DNA from: Dicyema japonicum
Lineage: Eukaryota; Dicyemida; Rhombozoa; Dicyemidae
NCBI GenBank assembly: GCA_011109175.1
Contig: RDEW01000002.1
Span: forward strand, 996,676 to 1,060,675
Length of the DNA: 64,000 bases
Reading direction: 5' to 3'
This document shows positions 44,190 through 59,478 of this stretch, one piece after another. Position numbers and translations under genes: made by a program. The notes under the pieces were generated by a model. The model was not told the DNA's origin and ran no database searches. It saw nothing but the letters and a program-made list of their open reading frames with translations. The stretch's first letter is position 1, and each line of letters starts with the position of its first letter.

Positions 44190-45430
44190 GGAAAAAAATA
44201 TGCACGGGTTTGAATTATTTTAAATTTATTTAAATTTATATTTTTATTTAAATATTATTTTGTTAAATATATTTTTAATCATATGATGGTCACTTAATAC
44301 CACATCTCATTTTAGCGCATTGGGCCTTATGTGTTTTGAATGAGAACAATTCTCTCAGCGATCTAATCTCCTTGGAAAATGTACTTTAACGTGTCGGGAT
44401 CGCGTGATTAGTTAGTTTGGTTTTATTTGTCTTTGTAATATTTAATTACATTTTTGTACTGTTATTTTATTAAATATTGCTCTTTTGAGGATCAATTTGA
44501 CTTAGCCAAGCGTCTCCTAATGACCATTGGTTAACTCCGTTGAAAAAATTGGAGGCATGAAGGTTCACATTCGAAACCAAGGTCTGCGATGTAGTATTTT
44601 CAATTTATTAGGGAGTTTAACGACCACAAAAAAGATTTGATATAGTTATTGATGCTTACATGTTCCAGCAGGACCCTCAGTTCAGTTTGGTGTTCTTCCA
44701 TGATACCACACAGACTCGTAATGGGTACATAAAAGCCGTTATACGAATTATTGCATCGAGAATTAAAAACATAACTTTAAGTATATTTAATCAACAATCT
44801 GTTATATCTGCTCATATTGACCGTCCCTCTCCTGTTCAGTGCCAGGTTCCGCAGACTACTAATGTTTTCCCGTCCCTTAGTGTTGAGATTGCACAAATGT
44901 CGCATAAGCGTTTGAGTGATTCCTCCTGGTTTTCTATCCTTACCTTCAACACCAGGGGCCTCAATGACTGGTCGGAGGCACCAACTATGTCTGGACCGTG
45001 AGAAGTACCGATGTTCAGTCTCCAAGAGAGGAAGGTCAGAGAAGACTGACGATCGCTTTGGAAACTACGTATTGACCATTCTCTGGTAATAAAAGTATAT
45101 TTAGTAGCTGTTTAAATTTTTAATCCATAATGAACTCAATCGTCTATGCCATTGATGTCGCATCCGAAACCTCCAGGATTCTAGGACCCAATTCACTTGC
45201 AATCCTATATACCATTGGATCGCTGATAGCAAAAAAGGAAAAGAGGGATTAGTTGATTGCGATCACATTTCTCTGAAATCGCAAGAGGTAATCAATCACA
45301 AAGACTATAAATTTAAATTAATTTTCCAGTAAATGTCATTAAAACAAGTTCAATCATTTTATTATTAGTTTGATTTGATTAATGTTGATTGATGACGCAT
45401 AATAGTATCAATTAACCTGTCCTAATCTAT
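44190..45430. other. LINE 3' terminus and an unidentified open frame
   Basis: 44370-44460 carries the LINE B 3' end (gatcgcgtgattagttagtttggttttatt). An open frame at 44660-45001 (FQQDPQFSLVFFHDTTQTRNGY..., Pro/Ser-rich later) has no recognised domain and could be a LINE ORF1 relic. The rest is non-coding. Confidence 0.4.
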
Positions 45431-45439
45431 ACAGTAACA

Positions 45440-45765
45440 TAACAACCTAACAATGAGGAACCATTTCCCAGATTTGAGCACTTTCCAATTGATGCTCCAA
45501 ATTGCCATGTCTTCGAAGATTAAGTCGACGTCAGTTGTATAAATCACTTCATCTTGATAGGTATAGTGTTGTTAGTTCTCTCAGCTCTTCCAAATATATT
45601 GCGAACAGCAGAGGGAGAGAGTCTTTTTGAGGTGTACCCGTGTTTGTCCTAAACTTTCTTGAGTAGGTCTTTCCGACTCTCACAAAGAGCCCATTATTGA
45701 AGAGTAACATTCCAATCATTCCGAGACTTGACCTATCGAGTATATGCCGTTCACAAATAAATTGG
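45440..45765 (-). mobile_element. LINE A-like RT fragment
   Basis: The minus strand reads ERHILDRSSLGMIGMLL, LFVRVGKTYSRKFRTNTGTPQKDS, LLFAIYLEELRE and, after a slip, a YxDE stretch where YADD should be. It parallels VRVGGALSRRFETTVGTPQGDPLSPILFVIYLEAALRE at 11450-11570. Confidence 0.6.
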
Positions 45766-46057
45766 ATTATTATTAGAGAACCGCAAGACCACCAAGAAAG
45801 ATGTTAAGAAAAACTAATTAAATGATCCCAGCTTCCAATAGTAGCCAAACTCTCCCTACGTGGCCTTCAAGTGTCCCAACGAGATATAAATGTGATCAAT
45901 ATTAATGAAAAATATTTTTATTATTTTTATTAATAAATAAAATTTGATCAATTTGAGTGAAAAAATTAATATATATTTTATGCAAATTGTAGCGATCAAA
46001 GCAAATTCCGTTTATAGCTTATTTTATTTAAGACTTATTCCTCGTTAATATAAAGCT

Positions 46058-48055
46058 ATGGCTGAGAAGGCTAAGGTCAAATTTGAGAAAAATATTATCT
46101 TTTACACTGCTTGTGCGGAAAATGATGTCAATGAAGTAAAGAAACAAATAATGAGTGGAGTCGATGTAAACTACCAAAACCCAGAGGGGCTCACGGTCTT
46201 ACATATTGTACGATGACTTTAATTTTAATTCACTCATAGGCTTGTATTCAAGGAAAGATCGAATTATGTGCTTTCCTCATTAAAAATGGGGCAAATATCG
46301 ACTCAAAAGACAACGAGGGTTGGACTCCTCTGCATGCTGCTGCCTCTATGAATAATTTTGAGCACGTCAAGTTTGCTATTTGACTCCACAAGTGTAGGTT
46401 TTTGGTAAACAAGGGTGCCTCGTTGTCCATCATAAACTACGACCTTAAATTCCCATTTGAGTTGACCACAGACCAGGAAATTATTGACTTTCTCGAGGAT
46501 AAAATGATGGATGCTGGTTAGTCCCACGTGTCACTCACTAAAAGGAGTAAATAAAGATTTGGTCAAAAATAATGAACACTTTTTGATGATGCAACATGCT
46601 CATTATGACTCATTCTACGATTTTGTTGACCCCCAAACAGGAGTTTCCGCCTTACACGTGGCTGCAGCAAAAAATTATATCGACGTTTTGAAGTTTACTT
46701 CCATTAATCACCGTAGAATCATTTTGGAGAGAAAAGTCAACGTAAATCAGACAGATTTCGACGACTGGACGCCCCTTCACGCTGCGGCTTACTTCGGGAG
46801 TCAAGAGGCTTGTGAACTGCTCATTAAAGCAGGAGCCAGTACAAGTGCCCTCACTAAATTAGTATAATCTCATCCAACTGTAGGGACAAACACCGGGTGA
46901 TTTGGCAACATCACGGCTGAGGTATTTTATCAACGTATTATCTTTTTAATTCAATTAGGCGCTATCAAACCAGATTTCTCGCACGGATAGGTTTGCTATT
47001 ATATTATTGCAGAATGGGGGACTGTAATTTGGATGACTCAACTAGTGATTTGGTAAAAGGTAATTGACTTTTCCTTACAGATGTTATGTCGATAAAGAAG
47101 GAGTCAGAACCCTCCCTGTTAAAGGTTTGTACTTTAATATCACACCAGAATGAGCATATATCAGAAACTGAGCATACTTTGAAGGATTTTGAAAATATTA
47201 GTTTTGAAGAGATAGTCAAACCTGTAGGTATTGAAGAGTTGTTCAAATATAGAAGACCTAGCTGTGGATTCTGCCAAAAGTGGAAAGTTCTTTCAAAACT
47301 TGGAGGAATCCCAAGAGGAAAGAAGGCATTTTAACAAATAATCATTTTAGCGACGAAACCGCCAAGAGGGCTACCAAGCAGGGAGGAGTTGACTCTGAAG
47401 ATACTTCAAAATCACATGGTTAATTTCACGTGGCATTTTAGAACTATCAATCGCTGAAACAAAACCACAAAGCTCTGATACACCGTTAGATCAAAATTCG
47501 TATACTTCTAGCGAATCACCTAAGAAAAGAGGTATCCCTGTGTTTATTTTGGTAGTAAGAAAGGTTCCAAAGTTTCTTCACGCAGAGCAACTGGTAGAGT
47601 CGAATCGAAGGATATTGATACATTGGGTGGTTCAATTTCGATATTATCAGAAATCGTCAATAACGAGAACCAACCAGACATGCAAGAATGCTCAGATTTG
47701 TTATCAAAATAAAGTGTCGTAGCATACCCTTGAGTAACAACTCTATTCCTTACCGAATCAGAAATTGTGACAGAACTGAGGATAAGGATTCGGTATTTGA
47801 TATTTTGAATAATCAAGTTTTGTAGTAACTGCTTCAAAGTGTACGCAGATTTGATGCTAACAAGGATTGAAAATTCAAACTTCGTAGAAAAATTGATTGT
47901 ATAAATTTAAGAAATTTTATTATAATGAATTATGACACTTTCAGTAAGGTTGTCCTTCCCATAATATTTAGGAAGCTATTAAGAACATAAAAGATTCATT
48001 GGAGACTATTTGCCAATTGGAGGAAAACAAAGTAAGAAATGTCTACAAATCATAA
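46058..48055 (+). CDS. PPP1R12: Myosin phosphatase targeting subunit (PPP1R12/MYPT), compact
   Basis: Targets PP1 to myosin. The ATG at 46058 starts MAEKAKVKF: KVKF is the PP1-docking RVxF motif at the MYPT position, directly before ankyrin repeats (GLTVLHIACIQGK, GWTPLHAAASMNN, GVSALHVAAAKNY, DDWTPLHAAAYFG, GQTPGDLA). Introns at 46208-46239 (32 nt), then 27, 28, 24, 22, 24, 22 and 21 nt, open the frame to VMSIKKESEP at about 47086. Downstream acidic/Ser-rich exons include a possible A-T-G-R-V (ROCK-like RxST) site near 47590 and a helical end (LETICQLEE, 48001-48030). Exon joins after 47340 are uncertain, including the stop. About 550 residues against about 1000 in vertebrates. Confidence 0.85.
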
Positions 48056-48264
48056 ATATTTATTAAATTTTTATTAAATAAATTTATTTTTTAGTTTTTT
48101 AAAAAAATACCTGAACGTGTAGCTCAACCATATGGGACTAGTATACAATAGCACACAAACGTGCTTTACAGGTTTTAGATCTGATATTCAAGATATAAGA
48201 AAAACAGAAAAGTTTTCTGGAAGTTGTGCTAGTATCCCATATAATTTTTAAATTCTTTGGATAT

Positions 48265-48665
48265 TCCAGAATTTTCACGTCACATCCTGATTCTTAAGAA
48301 AGAGGCACCGATTATTATAGTGAGAAATTTAAAGCCACCAAAGTTATGCAACGGTGCACTAAATTAGTTGTTAAATCATTGATACCTCACTTGATAGTAT
48401 CTACCATTTAACAGGGCAGGCAAAGGGAGAAGACATATTCGTATCGAAGATTCCTTTAGATAAGATGCTCTACAAGTTCAAGAGACTACATTCCTCACTA
48501 AGACTTAGTTTTGGAATGACCATCTTAAAACGCATAATAGAAACAGATTGTTTTTCACATGGGAAATTATATGTAGGGTGCTCTAGTCTAGGTTCAGGAG
48601 ATAATCCGTTTGCTAAAAATGAAAAGACTGCGAATATCGTATATCCTGAGGCACTAAGGTAAAAA
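48265..48665 (+). mobile_element. Helitron helicase C-terminal fragment
   Basis: Reads HILILKKEAPIIIVRNLKPPKLCNG (48283-48355), GEDIFVSKIPLDK, FKRLHSSLRLSFGMTI and DCFSHGKLYVGCSSLGS then IVYPEALR (48548-48660). This is the standard end of Pif1-like Helitron helicases (A.I.LLRNL.P..GLCNGT ... FPVRLSFAMTINKAQGQ ... CFSHGQLYVACSR). The AQGQ segment is deleted. Confidence 0.8.
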
Positions 48666-48849
48666 TTAGTAGAAAACTTAAATATAGTCATAAGCTGCAT
48701 CAATCTGTATGTTTGTTAGCTAGCTTTGAGTGAAGCGACTGCGCAGCGTAGGACCTTCCTACAATCTAGCAGGTTTGAACGAAGTGAACCGTGTTATTAT
48801 TTTAAATTATGTCCCGATGCGGCTTTTCTAATTTAAGAAGGAAGTTTAT

Positions 48850-48935
48850 AATATCCCCGATGCCTTGACTCCATTAATTATCATAACTGTTCTTCCCTGA
48901 AAAATAAAATGTGTGCCCTGTAGAGGTTTAAGTGG
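48850..48935 (+). repeat. SINE 3'-half remnant
   Basis: 'ttaattatcataactgttcttccctgaaaaataaaatgtgtgccctgtagagg' matches the SINE 3' region at 50296-50345. It abuts the start of the next gene and may have supplied its leader. Confidence 0.5.
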
Positions 48936-48942
48936 TGGACTC

Positions 48943-49553
48943 ATGACTACTTCTGAGAGAATGGTAATTATGTTTAAATTAGTTAATATTTCCAAGGATA
49001 CACTAATGAATAACAGAGTGAACCCAATAGACTGGACACTCAATTCTACAGTAAAATATAATATGAATCAACAACGTCTTTCATATTCTAGTTATAGTCA
49101 TCCAACAATACCAACATCTTCTAACCCTAGTTTGTCGAAGATAACACGTGAAGGACAATATGCAGACTTTGAAATTAGAACAGACCAATCAGACAATACA
49201 GGACCACAGAAATGGCATAGTAGGAAACTAACTGATAGAGAGATTTACGCCAGAATTAGAGGTATTATTGGTTTATTCCTCTAGCAAACAGAGAAATAGT
49301 GTCAGACGATGAAAGAATGAAATATCCTTACATTTCAAATAACACAGTTGCTGAAATGCATGCAATGTACGACATGGGCTACATAGCTCCACGAAAATGG
49401 CCTCATTGGACGACTTTTGAGGCAAATAGAAATCCTGTTGGAGAAAATTTAACTCTTAAACCCAAAAATTCACGAAATATGAGTGTTAGTCCACAAAATG
49501 TGGATATTAGGCAAACCAGGAACAATTTTATTGACAGACAATCTGATTTGTAG
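48943..49553 (+). CDS. Unidentified protein, two micro-introns
   Basis: Proposed model: ATG at 48943 (TTSERM), intron 48964-48996 (33 nt, phase 0), a long exon (NNRVNPIDWTLNSTVKYN ... LTDREIYARIR), intron 49262-49284 (23 nt, phase 1), then REIVSDDERMKYPYISNNTV, MYDMGYIAPRKWPHW and a Ser/Asn-rich end, stop TAG at 49551. About 185 residues, no signal peptide or membrane segment, basic and Ser/Asn-rich at both ends. The clean splice that rejoins two open frames argues for a real gene. I do not recognise the family; the YxNNTxAEMHAMYDxGY stretch would be the best query. The first exon is less sure than the rest. Confidence 0.55.
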
Positions 49554-49555
49554 TT

Positions 49556-50051
49556 AAAATATAAATTTAAGTTCACCACATTCTAAAGAATCACAACAAA
49601 CCCCTGTTTCGGAATAACAGGAGTCAATGGTGACAAATCTAATTTCGTCCCCCTTAATACACACTAACAAACATTAAAGTTGAGTAATAACACTTTTGCA
49701 TATTGTAATTCGAGTCCACCTTCATTTAATACACTCGAGACTTTTATCTTGGTAGTTTTCCGTGGTTATTATTTATTTAATAACCATATGCCGGAAGAGG
49801 TTGAGAGTTGATTAACGTTTAATTAGAGTATATCCAGTTCTCACATCTTGTGGGAAACGCAACATGTTCATTCATCTAAATCATTGAAGGAACCATTAAG
49901 AGACGGACCCTTTTTGATGCCGTCCAGTGATTGGGAGTTTCGTGAGTTTGTATTTTTCAATAATAAAGATTATTTACCAGAGTAATGTATAAACATGATT
50001 TTTATTGGAGACAACACCACACATGTTACTACATGAATTTTTAATGGATAA
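49556..50051. other. Intergenic, nothing recognised
   Basis: AT-rich spacer between the unidentified gene and the SINE at 50063; no coding or structural signal seen. Confidence 0.5.
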
Positions 50052-50062
50052 TTATCAAGATT

Positions 50063-50385
50063 GCCGGGTGGCGCAGTGTCATAAGTGATGGGCAAATGTT
50101 TGATGACTTCTGGTTTGAATGTTGCTGCTGTATATTCCGACTGAAGGTTCCACACATATACGATGCTTTGGATTGACAAGTGACGCCGTGAACATTTCAC
50201 TGTGGAACCGGATCGTCTATAAAGGACTCACATAAAACATAAAACAAAAAAAAAAAGATGTGAATAACATCACATGGTCCTTTCTTTCTATGATTAGTTA
50301 TCATAACTGTTCTTTACTTAAATAAAGTGTATATCCTGCCTGGGTGGAGCAATAGGTAATATGGCTCTCGCCTAAAGTACGACTT
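50063..50385 (+). repeat. tRNA-derived SINE, full length (323 bp)
   Basis: Starts GCCGGGTGGCGCAGTG (tRNA-like 5' end with A-box region), decayed B box (tctggtttgaatgttgc), then the family body and 3' part ending 'gcaataggtaatatggctctcgcc'. Flanked by ttatcaagatt at 50052-50062 and 50386-50396, an 11-bp target-site duplication. It has the same length as the copy at 10849. Confidence 0.9.
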
Positions 50386-50399
50386 TTATCAAGATTGAA

Positions 50400-50678
50400 A
50401 AGATACTTTATTAATATTTAATAACCCCGAGAAGGGAACACCAAGAAAGAAGGAGTAAACCAACTAACTAACTAATCCCGGTACACCTCAAAAGGATCGA
50501 GAGGTTTTTTCTTGTGTTCCTCCAAAGCACCCACAAGAAACTTTGAAACTCGGAAAATTAAAATAAATAATTGTTTTCTAGTTTTTTCGTTTTTAATAAT
50601 AAATATAGTCAATAATAAATTTTAAAATAAATTTAAAAAAATTCGTTTTTATTTTGGTGGGTATTTTTCTTAGTAATA
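50400..50678. other. AT-rich leader with LINE-terminus debris
   Basis: 50410-50500 has 'ataaccccgagaagggaacaccaagaaagaagg...aactaactaactaatcccgg', related to the termini at 1060-1105 and 36480-36530. The remainder is AT-rich and probably contains the DHX16 promoter, but I see no clear motif. Confidence 0.4.
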
Positions 50679-53646
<2,968 letters not shown>

Positions 53647-53699
53647 ATTTTTCTTTATTTTATGATTTTGTAATTTTATTGTTTTGTTATTCATTGTTA

Positions 53700-54010
53700 A
53701 TAGGACTTGACAAAATTATAAGACAGACGATCTCTCCAGTTTCCCATCTCATGAATACGATAACTTATCATTCGTTACTGCCAAGAAATCAGCAGTTCTC
53801 TTACCCCAAAGGACTCTGGATTCCTTATGTCCGAACCATTAACTTATTATTAATCCATAACTTGTTGCTAACTCTATAAAATCAAATGGTCCCGACGGTC
53901 TTAATTTGAACGCTTCCGTGATTTACTCACCATGTTAATTGCAACTGTCTTGAAAGCTATCGAAGATTCTGGTTTTCTTTTCTTCTTGACTAAAACCGGA
54001 TGGTGTAAGA
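53700..54010 (+). mobile_element. LINE RT N-terminal fragment
   Basis: Frame-broken reading gives IKSNGPDGLNL (53878-53910) and DLLTMLIATVLKAIEDSGF (53915-53975), like the S.GPDG...LK and 'F...L..G..P' start of an APE-LINE RT. Upstream, 53700-53870 lacks a clear frame. Confidence 0.45.
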
Positions 54011-54235
54011 ACTATGCCATGGATCCGAGTGAGGTATCTTGCTTGGGATTCAACGTGCACGGACACTTTCTCTAATGGGAATTTGATTAAGTCATCGTTG
54101 CACGAGGGTTCAGCAGCGAGCACTGATAAATATATAAAAAGGAAAAAGCACAACGGCATCGTGTCCCTTTCGTTTTCCAGCCGACCTACATTGAAATGTC
54201 TGCCGTTTTGCCCGAGCATTCAGTCAAGACAAAAT
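54011..54235 (+). mobile_element. LINE F C-terminal fragment
   Basis: Reads AWDSTCTDTFSNGNLIKSSL and EGSAASTDKYIKRKKHNGI, matching the WD.TC.DTF..(S/N)L...AGSAA..AE..K..KY segment of the LINE F C-terminal module (26470-26590, 30010-30080). Confidence 0.6.
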
Positions 54236-54739
54236 AGAATGGACACAACCCACGACACCAGTATTGAAAAGAATCAAACAACACTTGATTTCGTTCATCA
54301 GGCAGATATCATAATAGACCACTACGTAAAAGTGAGTCACATCAACATGAGAAAGTTCCCCCATCCATGCAAATTGGAAAACGTTCAGACTCCTCAAAGG
54401 GAAACCGATTGTAATCAGCTGATATTGAAAACCTTATCAAAAACGCAAAAAACTCTCTGCATTCTCTATTGAAAGTATCTGGGAATGCAGGGAAATAAGC
54501 AATCACAAATATATTTATGCCACCATCAGCATCTGCTTAATTCCTGCACTTAAGAAAATAATCCCAATCCTGAAGCCAAAAAGATCTTTCGGATCCAGGA
54601 TCTATAAGACCAATTTTACTTGTAAAAAATGGTAAATCAAAGAAAATGAAAATATGATGAAAACAACATAAAATAGATAATTGCGTTGATTTGAGGTAAT
54701 TTATAATTTTTTAACTAAAAATAAACAATCAGCCAAGAG

Positions 54740-55200
54740 TAATATAGTAGCCTATCTGACTGCGTGGTTATTCTCTCTCAAGATGCCGATCGAGAATCAC
54801 TCGAATAGCCAGCAGCGCTCACGGAGATCTATGCAATTACTTAAAAATTGTAGAATGAATAACGATGCCAATAAAAAAGATCCCTTTGTTCCTCGATCAA
54901 TATTTGGAAGCATTGGATCTCCTGTACAGCTGGCGGTGGTTACTTCCACCTCCTGTCTGTAAAACTCTCTCAGTTCACAGTTGCGCACTCGAAGTATTGC
55001 ACTGCCATTCCTGCTTCGAACTGTTTAAAAAGATTCCTCACGTTGCACGAGTTTCGATTATGAATGGACTTATAATCTGTTCTACGTCTAGTTTCCGAAC
55101 ACCATTCTTCAAGGACTGTCCCAGTAAGGTTCCCAAAGGCCGATGCTATTCAATACAATCGACAATGCATCCCATCTAACTCAATAAAGGACTGGGTTGT
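54740..55200. repeat. Unclassified dispersed repeat (copy 2)
   Basis: Same block order as 12880-13430: 'ctctcaagatgccgatcgag', 'tcgaatagccagcagcg', 'gatcaatatttggaagcattgg', 'tgcactgccattcctgc'. Two copies share at least 300 bp, so it is a mobile or duplicated sequence; coding nature unresolved. Confidence 0.5.
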
Positions 55201-56164
55201 CTGTTCATAAAGAACAACATCTGCACTTTCAGAAATGGGATTCACTTCCAGATTATCCTATTTGCAATAAAATACTGGAAACTCAGAGTTCGAATCGTGA
55301 AAAAGAAGCTCTCCGCCTCGAAAGGATCGTTTGTCCTAAATTACTAGAAAGAAGAACCCGTGCTGCCCTTAAGTAACCAAAAGAACCACACAAACCTACC
55401 TGACTTCTCTGTCTGTCGGAGACCAAGCATGCCGCACTTGTTTTATCACCTAGAACACGTAAAAGCTTTAATCACTGGAAAAGATATTGAATTTTTAAAA
55501 AATTTAAATCAAACTATGACAAATATGACTTCATTAATACTGAAAAACCACATACTATTCATGAGTTTTGTATTCATACTTAACGAAATTCTTACCAATA
55601 CAGGTTTTTCTTTATTTTATATAATAATCCTCATCCATGTTGTACCTCCCCGTTTATAATTGCTTGCAATTCTACAATATTACGCAAAGGGAATCTTCCT
55701 AATTAATTCCAGTCAGTGCCAAGAAGAATGTCGGAAGATCTCGAGCAATATTTAAGAGACATTTCGACTTAGTTTGAATTTTTATTTATAATATTATTAA
55801 AATTCGACACAACAAAATTTTCAAATTTCAGCGTCTTTAAATCTTCCAACTCCCATTCCATACCGTCCACTTATGCTAAAACGTCTATTCTCTCCTGAGA
55901 CTACAGTTGACTATGTGCCGATTCCGGATCTATTACAAATGATATGGGAGATAGGGAGTCTCCTTGTAGTTCTGAATAGTTTCGATAATACTTTCCATCC
56001 TCTGACTGAGATGAGGCACCCTCACATGTTACGTCTATTTGAAGAGAAAACTCACACATAACCATCTGAAACAACAAGACTTGCGTAAAACAGATTACTA
56101 CCAAAAAAGTAAAATTATTGGCAAGAAACCATTGGAATTAAACAAAATTATTAATTGAAAAAGT
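55201..56164. other. No gene recognised
   Basis: Open frames at 55360-55659 and 55873-56061 carry no motif I can assign; they probably belong to transposon debris. Confidence 0.4.
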
Positions 56165-56405
56165 TATAAAATAGTTGAAAACCATGTTTACTTCGGAAAA
56201 AAGGTTGGGGAAAAAGACTGTCACCTTAAAATTGGACAACATTGAAATCCCTTTCAGCAAATGTCAGAAGATCCTGGGCGTGACACTGGATACGCACTTA
56301 TGTCTGTCACCACACGTGGCAAACATTGTTGTGAAGTGCGATAAGAAAATCAATGTATTTCCAGAAAGTGTAAACAGTTTATTTGGAGACTCTCCCCGTT
56401 GTTAG
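56165..56405 (+). mobile_element. LINE B RT thumb fragment
   Basis: GKKTVTLKLDNIEIPFSKCQKILGVTLD plus THLCLSPHVANIV is close to GRKTVTLKLNKVGIPFIKCQKTLGVTID plus MHLCLTLHVENIL at 58433-58560, so both come from one family. Confidence 0.75.
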
Positions 56406-57880
56406 TTTTCGAGTCGCTAAAAAATTAATCGTGATTTCATGGCTAACGTGACAGAAATCAAAAATTTTCACTTTTCTAAGTTATTTTCAAAATTCGATAC
56501 TTAATTTCATCGAAGGACGAAAAAACAGGAGAGTCGGGGGATAGTTAAAAGATTTAATCAGACGATTTCAGTAATATCCAAGAATTTCAATTGGTCCTTT
56601 CGGATACCAGTAACAAGGTTTCCTTGAATTCTTGGATTAATGTTCGAAAGACTGTTGAATTTAAACTCCCATACGAAGAAAGAGTTAAATTAAAGGCCTG
56701 CATGAATGATCACGAGTGAAACTATAATAACGATGGTGATATAGGGGTTCTTTACTCAAATAAAATCTTGTATTGCACGTTGTGTAGTTTGTATGTAAAG
56801 ACATTAATCAATATGCTGATGAATATTTTAAAAGATGTCGAAAGACGATGGTTTTACAAATCGTATACAAAGATCGTCACAGAAAATCGATGTATCAAAT
56901 ATTTCTTTGAAAAGGCGACAGAGGAAATTTATCAAAGAAACATTTTTCTCAGTAAAAATTATGAAATTTTCTAATCTCAATAAAATTATTGCAGAATGTG
57001 GGTAGTCCAAGACCAAACAATCGGATCCCAACTCAACTGTATTCTCTTACCCTTTAACCTGCATTAACTGAACACATTGATGCTTGTGTTTATCGTGTTA
57101 GAGAATATCTGAATGACAGATCTAAATGATTATGTGATTCAAGTAAATAATAATTCTAAATGAGGAGCCTAAAATTATAGAGTTGTCCAATAATCTCAAA
57201 TCCCAACAAAAAGAGTTTCCAATTTTAATGAGTAAGTCCTCCTATTCCATGCACGTTGAATCCCAATATCTTTTCGAAAATGTAGCAGCATAGTCCGACA
57301 ATGATATTAAAAAATTAAATGTCCAGCCAGAGATCGCAAAAAATAGAGAACAAATTATCATATATAATAAAGTGTGTCATATAAAAGTGGAGGTTTAGTA
57401 GTGTATACATTACTACCCCGGAGTCATTATCGACCCCAGGCGGTGTGCTTCAAAAAAGTCCAAACATTCCGGAGAAAACCCTCAGCTCACTGTGGAGAAA
57501 GGAAATTTACAAAATGGATATTAAATATGTGAAAATAATAAATCATCTGTTTGAGACAAATCAAATAGTGGAGAATAATCCATAATTAAGAATTACCAAA
57601 ATACATACATAATACAGTTTGATAACAGCATTCGACACCATTTGATAAATCCACCAGTATATATACAATAATGAAGAAATACTACAGAAAAATCACACAG
57701 AAACAAAATCCAACCAAAACAAAGTGGCAACCACACTCTGAATAATTCGCTAATGTGATAAAGGGTTCGCCATGTTAAAAAATGATTTTAGTAATAAATG
57801 AATATTAAGTTAAATAATAAGTTGAGGCCTAGTGATTTTATTTTACTAAAAAATCTTGGAGACGGGGGAGTCACTTTTCT
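56406..57880. other. No gene recognised
   Basis: AT-rich with small open frames. 'attccatgcacgttgaatcccaa' at 57245-57267 recurs at 60615-60640, marking a dispersed repeat of unknown type. A weak coiled-coil-like frame around 57170-57350 has stops. Confidence 0.4.
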
Positions 57881-58955
57881 AACGATTATTCGATTAACCA
57901 TAAAAATGAGAGATCCACGTCTACATACCTACAAACATTGACCGACTTCATTCGAGTCGGATTCACAATCAAGCCGAGACACTTTAACCCAGTGCTCTGC
58001 TCGATTAACATACATAAAGTTTTTGACTCAGTTTAGAGAAAGATTCTATCGAGAAAAATATTCAATCGGAGATCCCAGAAAAGCTAAAGCTTTAGATCAC
58101 TAACTTCTTAAGTAGACGAAGGGGACGTGTTTGCCTCGGAGGTCTGAAATCAATCTCACGGCTCCTGTCAAACGGAGTCCCTCAAGGATCTCCTTTATCC
58201 CCTGCTCTGTTTAACTTCTTTCTGGCTGATCTCCCGACTCTTGAATCTGATAATGATGTTCTACTTTCCTATGCGGATGATATTGTGTTGGCTTTGCGAG
58301 ATCATGACATCCAGGAGGCCACAGAAAGAATACAAATTAACCTGGACATACTTAATGCCTGGATAATGGAAAACCAGCTCGTGGTGAATGCAAAAAAGTC
58401 GTCTAGTCACTATTTACCTCTGACAAAAGATTGGGAAGGAAGACAGTCACCTTGAAGTTAAACAAGGTCGGCATCCCTTTTATCAAATGTCAAAAGACCT
58501 TGGGTGTGACAATTGATATGCATCTCTGTTTGACACTACACGTAGAAAACATTCTATTGAAATGCGAGAAGAAACTGAACGTATTGATAAGTTTATCGGG
58601 AATATGGAAGAGTGGTACTCACCCAGTCTTGATGAACGTATACAGACAATACATCGAGCCATGTTTCTCATATGCATACGCCTCGTGGGGTCCGTCCATA
58701 TCTTGGACAAATATGAGGAAAATTGAGAAAATGCAAAAAAGGGCTTACAGAGTAACGGAGCGTTGGATTTGTGAAAATCACCGAACCGAACTTACCCCTC
58801 TGGAGGCCCTTATGAGACTAGACTATAGATAACAGGAATGTGGCCCTGAAAATTCAGGCGGCCTGTACGAAGGAAGAACACCAGGCAAAGATGAGGTCTC
58901 TGTTAGAATGCTTTGAGATCACGTGATAATTAGTTTGGTTTTACCAAAAAAATAA
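57880..58955 (+). mobile_element. LINE B: RT domain to 3' end
   Basis: LSNGVPQGSPLSPALFNFFLADL (58165-58230), VLLSYADDIVLALRD (58257-58302) with the catalytic YADD, LNAWIMENQLVVNAKKS (58350-58400), then after a slip TVTLKLNKVGIPFIKCQKTLGV, YRQYIEPCFSYAYASWGPSIS and LEALMRLDYR (to 58832). The 3' end has the shared terminus (gatcacgtgataattagtttgg, 58917-58938). Best-preserved RT of this jockey/CR1-like family here; frame slips near 58100 and 58410. Confidence 0.8.
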
Positions 58956-59189
58956 GGCCCCTTCTTCTTATCGACCATCCCTATTATGCACATTGTCAAA
59001 AATTCTTGAGAAAATGGTTTCGGACTGGATATTTCCATATTTACCTAAAGTTGGGGAACGAAACTTGGCAAAACAAACATGGATTAGATCATCTCCCTCG
59101 ATCCAGTATGACCAAAACAATTTCTCAAATCACATGACTACCAATAAAGCAACCCTATTCTAGGTCCTTGTGAGGAAGTCTAGAGGCAT

Positions 59190-59478
59190 TTTTATAGCCT
59201 TTTTACGAGAGCCATAATATTTATAGCTCCGCATAGGCAGAACACACACTTTATTTAAGTAAAGAACAGTTAATTTTAACTAATCGTAGAACAAAGGAAT
59301 GATCTTCACTACTTTTTTTTGTGTGTTGGTCCTTTCTAGACAATTCAGTTCCTCAGTCAGTATCCACTGATGGCGGCGTCACTCGTCAAACCCTTTTGGC
59401 ATCGTAGATGCGTGGAACCTTCCACCAGGTGAACAGCATCGAGAATCGAACCCGTAACCTAACCACTATGCCACCCGG
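59190..59478 (-). repeat. tRNA-derived SINE, minus strand
   Basis: The reverse complement begins GCCGGGTGGCATAGTGGTTAG, with B box gggttcgattctc and the body closest to the 10849 copy, lacking about 20 bp between the A and B boxes. Flanked by ctagaggcat at 59180-59189 and 59479-59488 (10-bp target-site duplication). The tRNA-like head is well preserved, so this may be among the younger copies. Confidence 0.9.
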
